64,000 nt of DNA, taken from NCBI GenBank assembly GCA_021166835.1, contig JAJPEN010000033.1:87575-151574 (forward strand), read 5' to 3'. This DNA comes from Burkholderiaceae bacterium. GTDB taxonomy: Bacteria > Pseudomonadota > Gammaproteobacteria > Burkholderiales > Burkholderiaceae. Each line of letters starts with the position of its first letter. Position 1 is the first letter of the stretch. This document shows, one piece after another, positions 1 through 8,830 of this stretch. The position numbers and the translations under genes were made by a program. The notes below the pieces were generated by a model. That model did no database searches. It saw nothing but the letters and a program-made list of their open reading frames with translations, and was not told the origin of the DNA.

Positions 1-975
1 GCGCCGCCGGGCCGCATCGCCGGTCAGCAGCGGCGTGCGCGCGATCTCGGCGGCGATCGGCGCGCCGCGCAGGAAGGTCTGCGCGGCGAACTTCGCCAGC
101 TCGAAGCGGCGCGTGGTCGGGGCCACCGAGCCGGGCAGCGTGAGGAGCCGCTGCGCCTCGTCCCATTGCGCGAAGGGGGAGGCGTCGTGCACCGTACCGA
201 TGCGCACCCGCACGTCGTGCACGCGCTCGAGGTAGTCGGCGAGATCGCTCTCGCGGCAGGCGCCGCCGATCGACGCGGAGGCGCGGAAGTCGACGCTCGC
301 CCGCTCGAGCGACGGGAAGTGATTGCCGCGATCGAGGAGGAAATCGTCGACTTCCTCGGCCGGCGTCACCGACCGGGTTCCGGTATGCGCCTTGTCGAAG
401 AACGACGCGAGCGCCTGCGCGACGTCGGACAGCCGCGCGCTCTCCGCTCCGATGATCGACACGAAGCGCGCGCGCTGCCCCGGTTCGAGATCCTCCACCG
501 TCTCGAGGATCTCCGACGACGAGCGGATCGCCGCCACGCGGCTGAGCATCGAATGCACGGTCTCGCCGAGGACGGGGTCGTGGTGCAGGCGATCGGCGAG
601 CGCGCTCACCGCCTGCGTGCGATCGAGCAGCGCGCGGTGAAGCCGCACCACTGCCTGCGCCCATGCTTCCTGTCGGCCGGCGAGTTCTTCCGCGCTGTCG
701 GCATCGAGCCGCAAGCCGGCAAGCTCGGGCTCGGCGGATACCGACGCGAGGTCGTCGACCAGGCGCCGCTGCGCGGCGCCGTCCAGTTCGTCCAGCGGAA
801 CGTCGAGCGCCGCGCCCACGCGCTTGAGCAGCGAGCCGCCGATGTTGCGCTTGTTGCTCTCGATCAGGTTCAGGTACGACGCGGAGATGCCCAGCGTGGC
901 CGCCAGGCCTGCCTGCGTGATCCCCAGCGCGCGCCGTCGCTCGCGGATGCGCGCGCCGATCAGCGAGCGCGGCAC
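1..975 (-). CDS. XRE/ScfR-type short-chain fatty-acyl metabolism regulator, C-terminus cut by window edge
   Basis: This is a reading frame of 325 codons that runs off the left edge. The N-terminus (about residues 5–60) is a classic XRE helix-turn-helix containing ITQAGLAATLGIS and SYLNLIESNKRNIGG. The remainder resembles the central part of ScfR/IrrE-associated transcription factors: it has the R-R-F-E-L-A-K-F-A-A segment where related proteins carry an ImmA/IrrE-like HExxH site, but that motif is not intact here. The start is a GTG at 975, chosen because a GAGG ribosome site precedes it by five bases and the HTH begins at once. ScfR proteins commonly control acyl-CoA metabolism. Divergence from the LIV-type transporter operon suggests it regulates that operon, itself, or both; this is inference. 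The C-terminal DUF2083-type region would lie outside the window. Confidence 0.8.
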   Translation of the reverse strand, partial: MPRSLIGARIRERRRALGITQAGLAATLGISASYLNLIESNKRNIGGSLLKRVGAALDVPLDELDGAAQRRLVDDLASVSAEPELAGLRLDADSAEELAGRQEAWAQAVVRLHRALLDRTQAVSALADRLHHDPVLGETVHSMLSRVAAIRSSSEILETVEDLEPGQRARFVSIIGAESARLSDVAQALASFFDKAHTGTRSVTPAEEVDDFLLDRGNHFPSLERASVDFRASASIGGACRESDLADYLERVHDVRVRIGTVHDASPFAQWDEAQRLLTLPGSVAPTTRRFELAKFAAQTFLRGAPIAAEIARTPLLTGDAARRR

Positions 976-1176
976 ATTCCCCTCGTCAGCGCCCGATGCT
1001 GCGTTGCAAGGTCAATTTTCGACAGATTTTCTCGCGGCACATTTTATTGTTCACAAAAATACCCAATCAAGTCAATCAGCTATTGCCGCATTGACTCGCG
1101 GGAACCATTCTCTCGCGAAGATTCGGCGCAACTCGGCGTCGGCTCGACGATTCCCAACGGACACGAAGGAGGCGAG
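976..1176. promoter_or_regulatory. Divergent promoter region between regulator and ABC transporter operon
   Basis: These 201 bases separate two divergent genes. The stretch from about 1015 to 1090 is clearly richer in A and T than its surroundings. It holds a TTGT–tc–ACAA inverted motif near 1047–1056 and a short direct repeat, CAATCA, at 1064–1069 and 1073–1078. No convincing −35/−10 pair was found. An operator for the divergent XRE/ScfR protein is likely here but not pinned down. Confidence 0.4.
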
Positions 1177-2550
1177 ATGGGCAGACACGACGACAGGAGC
1201 CGCAGCGAGGGCGAGGCAGCGCGCAGGGAAGGAATCTCGCGCCGCGACGCGCTGCGCCTGGGTACCGGAGCGGTTCTCATTCCTGGGCTCGGCCACATCA
1301 ACTGGGCTTTCGCGCAGGACAAGCCGGCGATCGGCACCTGGCCGGCCGGCTCGCAGGGCGACACGGTCTATGTCGCCGCCGCGGTTCCGCTCACCGGCAC
1401 CTACGCCGTGCAGGGCGCCGACGAGCTGAAGGGCTGGGAGCTTGCCGTCGAGCACATGAACACGAATCACGAGCTGATGAAGAAGCTCGCGCCGAAAGTC
1501 GACAAGGGCGTGCTCGGCAAGAAAGTGGAACTGCTCTACGCCGACTCGGCAGCCAAGCCGAACCAGGCGGTGCAGGCGCAGCAGACCTTCATCAACCAGA
1601 AGAAGGTCATCCTGATGACCGGCTCGACCTCGTCGGCGGTCGCGGTCGCGCTGAACAAGTTCGCGCAGCGCGAGAAGATCCTGTACATGCCCGGCATCTC
1701 GGGGTCGAACGACACCACCGGCAAGGACTGCGTGCGCTACGGCTTCCGCCAGGGCTATTTCGGCGAGATGGCCGCCAACGCGATCGGGCCGATCCTGCTC
1801 AAGCAGTTCGGCAAGAATCGCAAGATGGCGTTCATGACGCCGGACTACACCTACGGCCACACCACCACCGAATCGACCGAGCGCTTCCTGCGCGACAAGG
1901 GCGGCTGGACAACCGTCACCAACCAGGTATCGCCGCTGGGCACGCAGGACTTCAGCCAGTACCTGACCAACATCGCGAACTCGGGCGCCGAATTCCTGAT
2001 GAACGTCAACTGGGGGCGCGACGCCGTGCTGTCGAGCCAGCAGGCCAGGCAGTTCGGCATCCTGCCGAAGATGACGCTGGTGCTGCCGTACCAGATTCCG
2101 TTCTTCGCCAAGGAAACCGGAGTCGACATCAGCGCAGGCGTGTTCGCCGCCACCGACTTCTGGTGGACGCTGGAGGACAAATATCCGCTCTCCAAGATGT
2201 TCGTCGATGCCTTCCACAAGAAGTACGGCTACCGCCCGGAATGGGGCGCCGAGAACGCCTACACGAGCTTCGCGCACTGGGCGCGCATGGTGACCGAGAC
2301 GGGCAGCTTCTATCCGCCCGACGTCATCAAGCACTGGGAGAAGGGCGAGACCATCCCGTCGCTGGTCGGTGACGTGCACTACCGGCCCGAGGACCACCAG
2401 TGCATACGCCCGGTGTTCGTCGTGCGCGGCAAGGCGAAGAAGGACATGCGCAACGACGAGGACTTCTGGGAGGTCGTCGACGAGGTCAAGGGCGAGGAGG
2501 TGATCCAGAAGCCCGACGCCTTCGGCTGCAAGCTCGGCGACTACACCTGA
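1177..2550 (+). CDS. LIV-type ABC transporter substrate-binding protein with Tat-like signal
   Basis: This 457-residue protein is a periplasmic binding protein of the Leu/Ile/Val–amide family (Peripla_BP_6 fold) for a branched-chain amino acid or related amide or aromatic-acid transporter. The N-terminus carries a twin-arginine-like signal, SRRDALRLG, followed by a hydrophobic stretch ending near AFA–QD, so export by Tat is likely. The mature part begins with the family pattern VYVAAAVPLTGTYAVQGADE. The start at 1177 is preceded by a strong AAGGAGG ribosome site; the open frame continues far upstream but there is antisense to the regulator. LivH, LivM–LivG and LivF follow in the same direction, completing the transporter. 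The ligand cannot be read from the sequence. The benzoyl-CoA reductase genes nearby make an aromatic acid possible, but that is only proximity. Confidence 0.9.
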   Translation: MGRHDDRSRSEGEAARREGISRRDALRLGTGAVLIPGLGHINWAFAQDKPAIGTWPAGSQGDTVYVAAAVPLTGTYAVQGADELKGWELAVEHMNTNHELMKKLAPKVDKGVLGKKVELLYADSAAKPNQAVQAQQTFINQKKVILMTGSTSSAVAVALNKFAQREKILYMPGISGSNDTTGKDCVRYGFRQGYFGEMAANAIGPILLKQFGKNRKMAFMTPDYTYGHTTTESTERFLRDKGGWTTVTNQVSPLGTQDFSQYLTNIANSGAEFLMNVNWGRDAVLSSQQARQFGILPKMTLVLPYQIPFFAKETGVDISAGVFAATDFWWTLEDKYPLSKMFVDAFHKKYGYRPEWGAENAYTSFAHWARMVTETGSFYPPDVIKHWEKGETIPSLVGDVHYRPEDHQCIRPVFVVRGKAKKDMRNDEDFWEVVDEVKGEEVIQKPDAFGCKLGDYT

Positions 2551-2596
2551 CGGCTTCGGGCGCCCTCCGGTCCGGGCACGCCGGAGGCCTCGACCT

Positions 2597-2622
2597 GCCT
2601 GCCGCCGCCTCCGGCGGCAGGC
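2597..2622 (+). other. Intercistronic stem-loop between binding protein and livH
   Basis: A perfect 11-bp inverted repeat (left arm 2597–2607, loop CCTC, right arm 2612–2622) lies between the binding-protein gene and the permease gene. It lacks a T-run, so it is not a typical intrinsic terminator. Such hairpins often stabilise the upstream mRNA or damp read-through, giving more binding protein than permease. Confidence 0.55.
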
Positions 2623-2712
2623 GTCCCTGCAGGCGCCTTCGCTCGCGTCGCGCATCGGACCCTTCCTCGTGAAACGAATGCTCGTATCGATCCACTCTCC
2701 GGGCGGAACAGC

Positions 2713-3588
2713 GTGATCAACTGGGCGAACTTCATCTCGCAATGCTTCAACGGGCTCGTGCTGGGCGCGCTGCTGGCGCTGATCTCCTCGGGCCTGACGA
2801 TCATCTACGGCACGCTCGGCGTGCTGAACCTCGCGCACGGCGCGATGTTCATGCTCGGCGGCTACGCCGGCTGGGTCGCCTTCGATTACACCGGATCGTT
2901 CGTCGCGGCGGTGATCGCGGGGTCGCTGTTCGTGATGCTGGTGGGCGTGGTCACCGAGCGGCTGATCATTCGCCACTTCTATTCGCGCCCGCCCGAAGAC
3001 CAGTTGCTCGTCACCTTCGGCCTGGGCATCGTCTTCGTCGAGGCCGTGCGCTTCTTCTTCGGCAGCCTGTCGAAAGCGGTTCCGCCGCCCGAGCCGCTGC
3101 TCGGCATCACGCAGCTCGGCTTCATGGTCTATCCCACCTATCGGCTGGGGCTGCTCGGCATCGTGGCGGTGGCGCTGCTGGTGCTGTACTTCGTGCTCTA
3201 CCGCACGCGCATCGGCATGATCGTGCGCGCCGGCATCGAGGACTCGACGATGGTCGATGCGCTCGGCATCGACGTCTACAAGATCTTCATGCTGGTGTTC
3301 GGCATCGGCGCGATGGCGGCCGGCTTCTCGGGCATCGTCAACGCTCCCGTGGTGTCCATTGCGCCCGACGTCGGTGACGCGATCCTGGTGCAGACCTTCG
3401 TCGTCGTCGTCATCGGCGGCGTCGGCTCGTTCCCCGGGGCGATCCTGGGCGGCCTGATCGCCGGCGAAATCCTCAGCATTACCTCGATGTTCAATCCGGC
3501 CTATTCCTACGTGATGCTGTTCGTGGCAATGACGCTCGTGCTGATGTTCCGCCCCCGCGGACTGCTCGGCGCGGCGGGACGGGAGTAA
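2713..3588 (+). CDS. livH: Branched-chain amino acid-type ABC transporter permease LivH
   Basis: This 291-residue integral membrane protein is the first permease of a LIV-type importer. It has about eight hydrophobic segments and the family's opening signature, in which LVLGALLALISSGLTIIYG is followed by GVLNLAHGAMFMLGGY. The conserved loop with GLGIVFVEAVRFFFG and the C-terminal G-G-V-G-S-F-P-G-A-I-L-G-G loop, which contacts the ATPase, are both present. The likely start is a GTG at 2713 with only a weak ribosome site. The gene sits 162 bases after the binding protein, behind a stem-loop, and 5 bases before the LivM–LivG fusion, so it is in one operon with them. Confidence 0.93.
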   Translation: MINWANFISQCFNGLVLGALLALISSGLTIIYGTLGVLNLAHGAMFMLGGYAGWVAFDYTGSFVAAVIAGSLFVMLVGVVTERLIIRHFYSRPPEDQLLVTFGLGIVFVEAVRFFFGSLSKAVPPPEPLLGITQLGFMVYPTYRLGLLGIVAVALLVLYFVLYRTRIGMIVRAGIEDSTMVDALGIDVYKIFMLVFGIGAMAAGFSGIVNAPVVSIAPDVGDAILVQTFVVVVIGGVGSFPGAILGGLIAGEILSITSMFNPAYSYVMLFVAMTLVLMFRPRGLLGAAGRE

Positions 3589-3593
3589 CGGCG

Positions 3594-5464
3594 ATGCCGA
3601 TGTCCAGACCCAGCCGCCCGTACCTCGTCGAGGCGCTGACGATCCTCGGGCTGATCGCCGCGCCCTACGTCCTGCCGTATCTCGGCTTCACGCCCACGAC
3701 GATCAACCGCATCCTCATCTGGGGCCTGGTCGGGATCGGCTTCGACCTCCTGTTCGGCTACGCCGGCCTGCTCTCTTTCGGCCAGTCGGCGTTCTTCGGC
3801 ACCGGCGGCATGTTCGCCGCGTACCTGCTCACGCAGACAGCGTTCACCAACACGATCGCTGCCGTCGTCATCGGCACGATCGTCGCGGGCATCGTCGGCT
3901 ACCTGGTGGGGCTGATCGCGTTGCGGCGCACCGGCATCTACTTCGCCATGATCACGGTAGCGATCGCCGAGGTGTTCTTCTTCCTCGAGTTCAATCCGCT
4001 GTCGGCGTACACCGGCGGCGAGAACGGGTTGCCGGGGGTGCCGTCGCCGAACCTCGAGCTCGGCTTCACCACCATCGAGTTCGACAACAACTTCTCGATG
4101 TACATCTTCCTGGCGTTCTGGTACTTCGTCGGGCTGGTGGTGGCGCTGCGCATCGTGCGTTCGCCGGTCGGACTGCTGCTGCGCGCGATCCGCGACAACC
4201 CGCTGCGTGCCCAGGCGCTCGGACACAACATCCACGGCTACAAGCTCACGGTGTTCGTCGTCGCCGCGATGTACGCGGGTTTCGCCGGCGGGCTGCTCGG
4301 CCTGATGCAGGGATTCATGCCGCCCGACGCGTTCATGTTCCATACGTCGGGCGAGATCATCATGCAGACGGCGATCGGCGGCGCAGGCACGCTGTTCGGT
4401 CCGCTGCTCGGCGCGGCCACGTGGCTGTACCTGGCCGACTTCTTCCAGACCACGCTGAACCTCGGCGCCACCTGGAAGCTCGTGCTCGGCATCGTCTTCG
4501 TGCTGCTGGTGGTGTTCCTGCGCCGCGGCCTGGCCGGCGCCATCATCGACCTCTACCATTGGGTCCGCGGCCGCGCAAAGCCGGCGCAGGCAACCGCGCC
4601 AGCGCAACCCGCCCGCAGCGCGGCCCCCGCCTCGTCCGCCCACACCGTCGTGCCGATGCCGGCGCGGCGCAAGCCCACCGGCACCACCAGCGGCCCGATC
4701 CTGCAGGCGACCGGCCTGAGCAAGCGCTACGGCGGCCTGATCGCCAACCGCGACATCGACTTCGGCGTGAACCGCGGCGAGATCCGCGGGATCATCGGAC
4801 CGAACGGCGCCGGCAAGAGCACCTTCTTCAAGATGCTGACCTGCGAGGTGCAGCCGACGTCGGGCTCGATCACCTTCGAGGGGCGCGACATCACCCACCT
4901 GGGCGTCACCGACGTCTGCCAGCTCGGGCTCACCAAGAGCTACCAGATCAACCAGCTCTTCGATCGCCTGAGCGTGCGGCAGAACCTGGCGATCGCTGCG
5001 CTCGGCGAGACGCGCGGCAAGTTCAAGCTCGACCTGTTCCGCAACCTGCGCAAGGTGCCGGGCCTGTCCGCACGCGTCGAGAGCACGGCTGCGCTGGTGC
5101 ACCTCAGCGAGCGGCTCGAGGCGCCGGTCTCCGAGCTGGCCTACGGCGAGAAGCGCCGCCTGGAGATCGGACTGGCGCTGGCCACCTCGCCGAGCCTGCT
5201 GCTGCTCGACGAGCCGCTGGCCGGCATGAGCCCGCAGGAGCGCGTCGAGACGGTGGCGCTGCTCAAGTCGATCGCGCAGGGCCGCACGATGATCGTCATC
5301 GATCACGACATGGATTCGCTGTTCGAGCTGGTCGAGAAGGTCACCGTGCTGCAGGAGGGCAAGGTCCTCGTCGAAGGCACGCCCGAGCAGATCAAGAACG
5401 ACGTCAAGGTCCAGGAAGCCTATCTCGGCGGTGTGAACGGAGAGCTGGCGTTCGGAGAAATTGC

Positions 5465-5468
<4 letters not shown>
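3594..5468 (+). CDS. Fused LivM permease–LivG ATPase of LIV-type ABC transporter
   Basis: One 624-residue frame joins two subunits that are usually separate. Residues 1 to about 320 are LivM: multiple membrane segments, the GYAGLLSFGQSAFFGTGG signature and a terminal FLRRGLAGAI. An Ala/Pro/Thr-rich linker (about 321–366) leads to a LivG-type ABC ATPase with Walker A GPNGAGKST near residue 404, the signature segment LAYGEKRRLEIG, and Walker B LLLLDEPLAGMSP near 536. The C-terminal ...LEGTPEQIKNDVKVQEAYLG block is typical of LivG. No stop or frameshift separates the parts and the linker keeps the frame, so this looks like a true fusion, a known arrangement in some Burkholderiales. The stop overlaps the start of livF by four bases (ATGA). 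Confidence 0.93.
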
Positions 5469-6160
<692 letters not shown>

Positions 6161-6163
<3 letters not shown>

Positions 6164-6238
6164 CGCGGGCGGCGCGGGCCGGCAGCGGGGCTGCCGGCGT
6201 CGCAGGCTACACGGCAGTGCTGCCGGCGCCCCGCGCTA
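6161..6238. terminator. Large inverted repeat, probable bidirectional terminator
   Basis: TAGCGCGGG at 6161–6169 is repeated in perfect inverse at 6230–6238. Inside it lies a perfect 9-bp hairpin (6178–6186 and 6190–6198, loop GGG). The element spans the gap between the convergent livF and alcohol dehydrogenase genes and overlaps the livF stop codon and the last dehydrogenase codon. No T-run is present, so it may block RNA degradation rather than act as a classical intrinsic terminator. Confidence 0.5.
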
Positions 6239-7222
6239 CGGCAGCAGCACCGCCGCGCCGGTCACCCTGCCTTCGCGCAGCGCGGCGAGCGCTTCGTTCG
6301 CCTGATCGAGCGGCCAGGTCTGCACGTCGACGCGGATCGGGTTCGCGCGCACCCAGTCGAGGAACTCGCGGCCGTCGTCGCGCGTGAGGTTCGCCACCGA
6401 GCGGATCTCGCGCTCGTTCCACAGGATCTCGTAGGGGAACGACGGAATGTCGCTCATGTGGATGCCGCCGCAGACCACGGTGCCTCCCTTGCGCAACGCG
6501 CGCAGCGCCTGCGGCACGAGCGCGCCCACCGGCGCGAAGAGGATCGCGGCGTCCAGCGCTTCGGGAGGCGTCTCGTCGGAGCCGCCTGCCCATTGCACGC
6601 CGAGCGTGCGCGCGTGCGCCGCGGCCGCCGAATCGCCGGGCCGCACGAACGCGTAGACGCGGCGTCCCTGGCGGATCGCGACCTGCGCGATCAGGTGCGC
6701 TGCCGCGCCGAAGCCATACAGCCCGAGTGCCTGCGCGTCGCCGGCGAACTTCAACGAGCGCCAGCCGATCAGCCCCGCGCACAGCAGCGGCGCCGCCTGC
6801 GCGTCGGACAGGGCGATGCCTTCGAGCGAATGGCAGAAGCGCGCGTCGGCCACTACCTGCGTCGCATAGCCGCCGTCGCGGTGCAGGCCGGTGAAGCTCG
6901 GCGTGTCGCACAGGTTCTCGCGGTCCTGATCACAGTACGGGCAGTGCCCGCACGCCTGCCCCAGCCAGGGGACGCCGACCCGCTCGCCGATCGACACGCC
7001 CCGTGCGCCGTCGCCGAGCGCCTCCACCACGCCGACGATCTCGTGCCCGGGCACTACCGGCAGCTTCGGCAGCGCCAGCTCGCCGTCGACGATGTGCAGG
7101 TCGGTGCGGCACACGCCGCACGCCGTGACGCGCAGCAGAACCTCGCCTTTTCCGGGTAGCGGATCCTGTTGCTGCTCCGGCACGAGCGGGGTGCCGGGCG
7201 CATGCAGTCTCATTGCGAGCAT
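6236..7222 (-). CDS. Zinc-dependent alcohol dehydrogenase family protein
   Basis: This 328-residue medium-chain dehydrogenase oxidises alcohols or reduces aldehydes with NAD(P). The catalytic zinc site is suggested by GVCRTDLH and PGHEIVG, and the structural zinc site by the four cysteines of CGHCPYCDQDRENLCD. The proline-rich PLLCAGLIGWRSL segment and a Rossmann start GLYGFGAAAHLIAQVA follow. The best match in kind is the AdhP/AdhA-like zinc-binding alcohol dehydrogenase group. No clear ribosome site decides between the ATG at 7222 and one three codons later. It stands alone between the LIV operon and a toxin–antitoxin pair, so its substrate is unknown. Confidence 0.9.
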   Translation of the reverse strand: MLAMRLHAPGTPLVPEQQQDPLPGKGEVLLRVTACGVCRTDLHIVDGELALPKLPVVPGHEIVGVVEALGDGARGVSIGERVGVPWLGQACGHCPYCDQDRENLCDTPSFTGLHRDGGYATQVVADARFCHSLEGIALSDAQAAPLLCAGLIGWRSLKFAGDAQALGLYGFGAAAHLIAQVAIRQGRRVYAFVRPGDSAAAAHARTLGVQWAGGSDETPPEALDAAILFAPVGALVPQALRALRKGGTVVCGGIHMSDIPSFPYEILWNEREIRSVANLTRDDGREFLDWVRANPIRVDVQTWPLDQANEALAALREGRVTGAAVLLP

Positions 7223-7243
7223 CGGCAGCTGTCGTTTATGTAG

Positions 7244-7253
7244 AATACGTATT
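7244..7253. promoter_or_regulatory. Palindrome AATACGTATT, likely antitoxin operator
   Basis: A perfect 10-bp palindrome lies 17 bases before the antitoxin start and overlaps a −10-like TAGAAT at 7241–7246. Phd/YefM antitoxins usually repress their own promoter through such palindromes, so this is a reasonable operator candidate. Confidence 0.45.
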
Positions 7254-7270
7254 GATCAGGATGATACGCC

Positions 7271-7531
7271 ATGGATACGCGCCGGATTACCGCCACCGAA
7301 CTCGCCCGCAACACGCGTGAAGTGCTCGACGCCGTCGCGGCGCGCGGAGAAGTCGTGATCGTCGAACGGAATCGCGCTCCGATTGCCCGCATCGCGCCGG
7401 CCGAACGGACGATGACGGCCGCGCAGGCGCTCGCCGGGCTGCGGCCGACGCTCACGCGCCGGCAGGCGCAAGACTGGCTCAGGGAGAGCCGGGGAAGCTT
7501 CGGCGAAGAACTGCGCGATCCGTGGGCGTGA
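7271..7531 (+). CDS. Phd/YefM-family antitoxin
   Basis: This 86-residue protein has the N-terminal prevent-host-death fold: RRITATELARNTREVLDAV, then EVVIVERNRAPIARIAP, the β-strand-rich DNA-binding and dimerisation part. The C-terminal third (residues about 50–86) is the variable toxin-neutralising tail. It overlaps the start of the PIN-domain gene, the usual antitoxin-first order of a type II module. The start at 7271 follows a region with an operator-like palindrome. Confidence 0.9.
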   Translation: MDTRRITATELARNTREVLDAVAARGEVVIVERNRAPIARIAPAERTMTAAQALAGLRPTLTRRQAQDWLRESRGSFGEELRDPWA

Positions 7532-7971
7532 TCGTCGACAGCTGCGTATGGGTGGCGCTGGGCTCGGGTGAACTCGGCTCGCAGGCGGTAATCGATGCGG
7601 CGGGAGAGGAGCCCGTCTTCCTGTCGGCGATCACGCTGGGGGAGTTGAGCTTCGGCGTCGAGTCCTGCGCCGATCCCGCGACCCGCGCGCTGCGCGCGTC
7701 GTTTCTTCGGCAACTCGAAACCCGGCCTGTGCTGGATATCACTCGCCGCACGGCTGCCGCCTTCGGCGTGCTCGCCGCGTCGGTGAAGCGCAGCGGCCGT
7801 TCGCCGCGTCCGCGCTACAACGACCTCTGGCTGGCAGCGCAGGCGATCGAGAACGGATACACCCTGATGACCTCGAACGCGAAGGATTTCGCCGGGCTGC
7901 CCGGGCTGCGCGTGATCGCGCTCGAGGAAAGAAGAGAAGGGAGAAGGAGGAAGAGGGAAGGGCAGAGATAG
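7522..7971 (+). CDS. VapC-like PIN-domain ribonuclease toxin
   Basis: This protein of about 149 residues is a PIN-domain nuclease, the toxin of a type II pair, expected to cut RNA with Mg2+. The acidic residues of the active site are visible: D in VIVDSCVWVAL, E in ITLGELSFG, D in YNDLWLAAQ and D in TSNAKDFAG. Two GTG starts are possible, at 7522 and 7528; the second makes a GTGA overlap with the antitoxin stop and begins right at the first β-strand. The last 16 residues are a run of Arg, Lys and Glu encoded by an all-purine tract, an unusual tail for this family. An antitoxin of the Phd type with a VapC-type toxin is a common combination. Confidence 0.9.
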   Translation: MGVIVDSCVWVALGSGELGSQAVIDAAGEEPVFLSAITLGELSFGVESCADPATRALRASFLRQLETRPVLDITRRTAAAFGVLAASVKRSGRSPRPRYNDLWLAAQAIENGYTLMTSNAKDFAGLPGLRVIALEERREGRRRKREGQR

Positions 7972-8011
7972 CCGTCGCGTGCAGCGAGACTTTTCCCCTT
8001 CCCCCTTCCTC
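7947..8011. terminator. Polypurine/polypyrimidine inverted repeat between convergent genes
   Basis: A 16-base purine arm (7947–7962, part of an unbroken purine tract from 7924) pairs with a pyrimidine arm (7996–8011) with one mismatch, separated by 33 bases. It lies at the convergent ends of the toxin gene and the hemerythrin-like gene, overlapping the last toxin codons and the hemerythrin stop. A bidirectional terminator or mRNA 3'-end structure is the simplest reading. Confidence 0.5.
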
Positions 8012-8456
8012 AGGCCGTCATCGACGCCTTCGCTTCGTCCAGCAGGGCGCGCGTGTCGGGTCCCATCGCGTCGTCGATCATCGGGTACATCATCGTCTCC
8101 TCTTTCTGATTGTGCGGCGTGAGGATCTGGACGAGCTGCGCGGCTGCACTCAGGTACCCGGCGGCGTCGCGCGCGGCGACCGCCTCGCGCATCGCATCGA
8201 AGATCGGCTCCATCTCCCGGTGCTCCTCGCGCATCGTCACGGACGGTCCCGCCTGCGTCATTCCGGTGCGCTCCTCGAACGCGGCGAAGAGCAGCCGGTC
8301 CTCGACGTCGATGTGCACGGCGATCCGGGTCAGGAACTCGTTCGCTTCGCGCTCGAGCGTCGCGAAGTCGGCGGCCTTCGCCGCCTCTTCCGCACGCTCG
8401 AAGAAGCCGTCGATGACCTGGTGATCCTTCATCATGTAGTCGTTGATCGTTTCCAT
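8010..8456 (-). CDS. Hemerythrin-like HHE-domain protein
   Basis: This 148-residue all-helical protein carries the spaced metal ligands of hemerythrin-like domains: H in YMMKDHQVID, H and D/E in VHIDVEDRLLF, H and E in REEHREMEPIF, and H plus E in LTPHNQKEETMMYP. Such proteins bind a di-iron centre and O2 or NO. It is the last gene of the leftward benzoyl-CoA reductase operon, only 25 bases after the ferredoxin gene. A role in sensing, storing or removing oxygen or nitric oxide near the oxygen-sensitive reductase is plausible, but it is inferred from position only. Confidence 0.88.
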   Translation of the reverse strand: METINDYMMKDHQVIDGFFERAEEAAKAADFATLEREANEFLTRIAVHIDVEDRLLFAAFEERTGMTQAGPSVTMREEHREMEPIFDAMREAVAARDAAGYLSAAAQLVQILTPHNQKEETMMYPMIDDAMGPDTRALLDEAKASMTA

Positions 8457-8481
8457 TTCCTTGCTCCGCGAGCGTTGTCGG

Positions 8482-8811
8482 TCAGGCCGCTTCCTTCAGT
8501 TCCGCGCGCTTGTCGGTGACGGTGGCCCAGTGATCGGCATCGGGAAGGGCGTCTTCCTTGATCGTGATCTCCGGCCATACCTGCGCCAGTTCGGCGTTCA
8601 GCGCCACGTACGCGTGCATCGACCCTGGAACGTCGCCGTCGATGTAGATCGCCTCGACCGGGCAGGCCGGAACGCATGCTGCGCAGTCGATGCAGACCTC
8701 CGGATCGATGACGAGGAAGTTCGGTCCTGCGTGGAAGGCGTCGACCGGGCAGGTTTCGACGCAGTCGGTGTGCCGGCAGTTGATGCAGGCTTCGGTAACG
8801 ACGTGTGTCAT
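8482..8811 (-). CDS. Seven-iron [3Fe-4S][4Fe-4S] ferredoxin, BzdM-like
   Basis: This 109-residue protein has the cysteine pattern of FdxA/FdI-type ferredoxins. First comes C-x2-C-x4-C-x3-C-P in ACINCRHTDCVETCPVD, and later C-x2-C-x2-C-x3-C-P in CIDCAACVPACPVE. This is expected to hold one three-iron and one four-iron cluster. The start at 8811 has a GGAGGG ribosome site; the open frame upstream overlaps the preceding subunit gene. The gene follows the four reductase subunits. In the Azoarcus bzd operon the ferredoxin gene bzdM holds the same place and supplies low-potential electrons to the reductase, so the same role is likely here. Confidence 0.9.
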   Translation of the reverse strand: MTHVVTEACINCRHTDCVETCPVDAFHAGPNFLVIDPEVCIDCAACVPACPVEAIYIDGDVPGSMHAYVALNAELAQVWPEITIKEDALPDADHWATVTDKRAELKEAA

Positions 8812-8830
8812 CGCATTTTCCCTCCTGGGT

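Noticed and set aside
166..1176. Long in-frame extension upstream of the LIV-type binding protein
   Set aside because: It is antisense to the XRE/ScfR regulator, has an Arg-rich shadow composition, and the Tat signal and ribosome site set the start at 1177.
1072..2976. Minus-strand frame of 634 codons
   Set aside because: It is antisense to the binding protein and shows no domain; long shadow frames are common at this base composition.
7271..7971. Toxin–antitoxin pair as part of a mobile element
   Set aside because: No integrase, transposase or flanking repeat was found; only the pair itself is supported.
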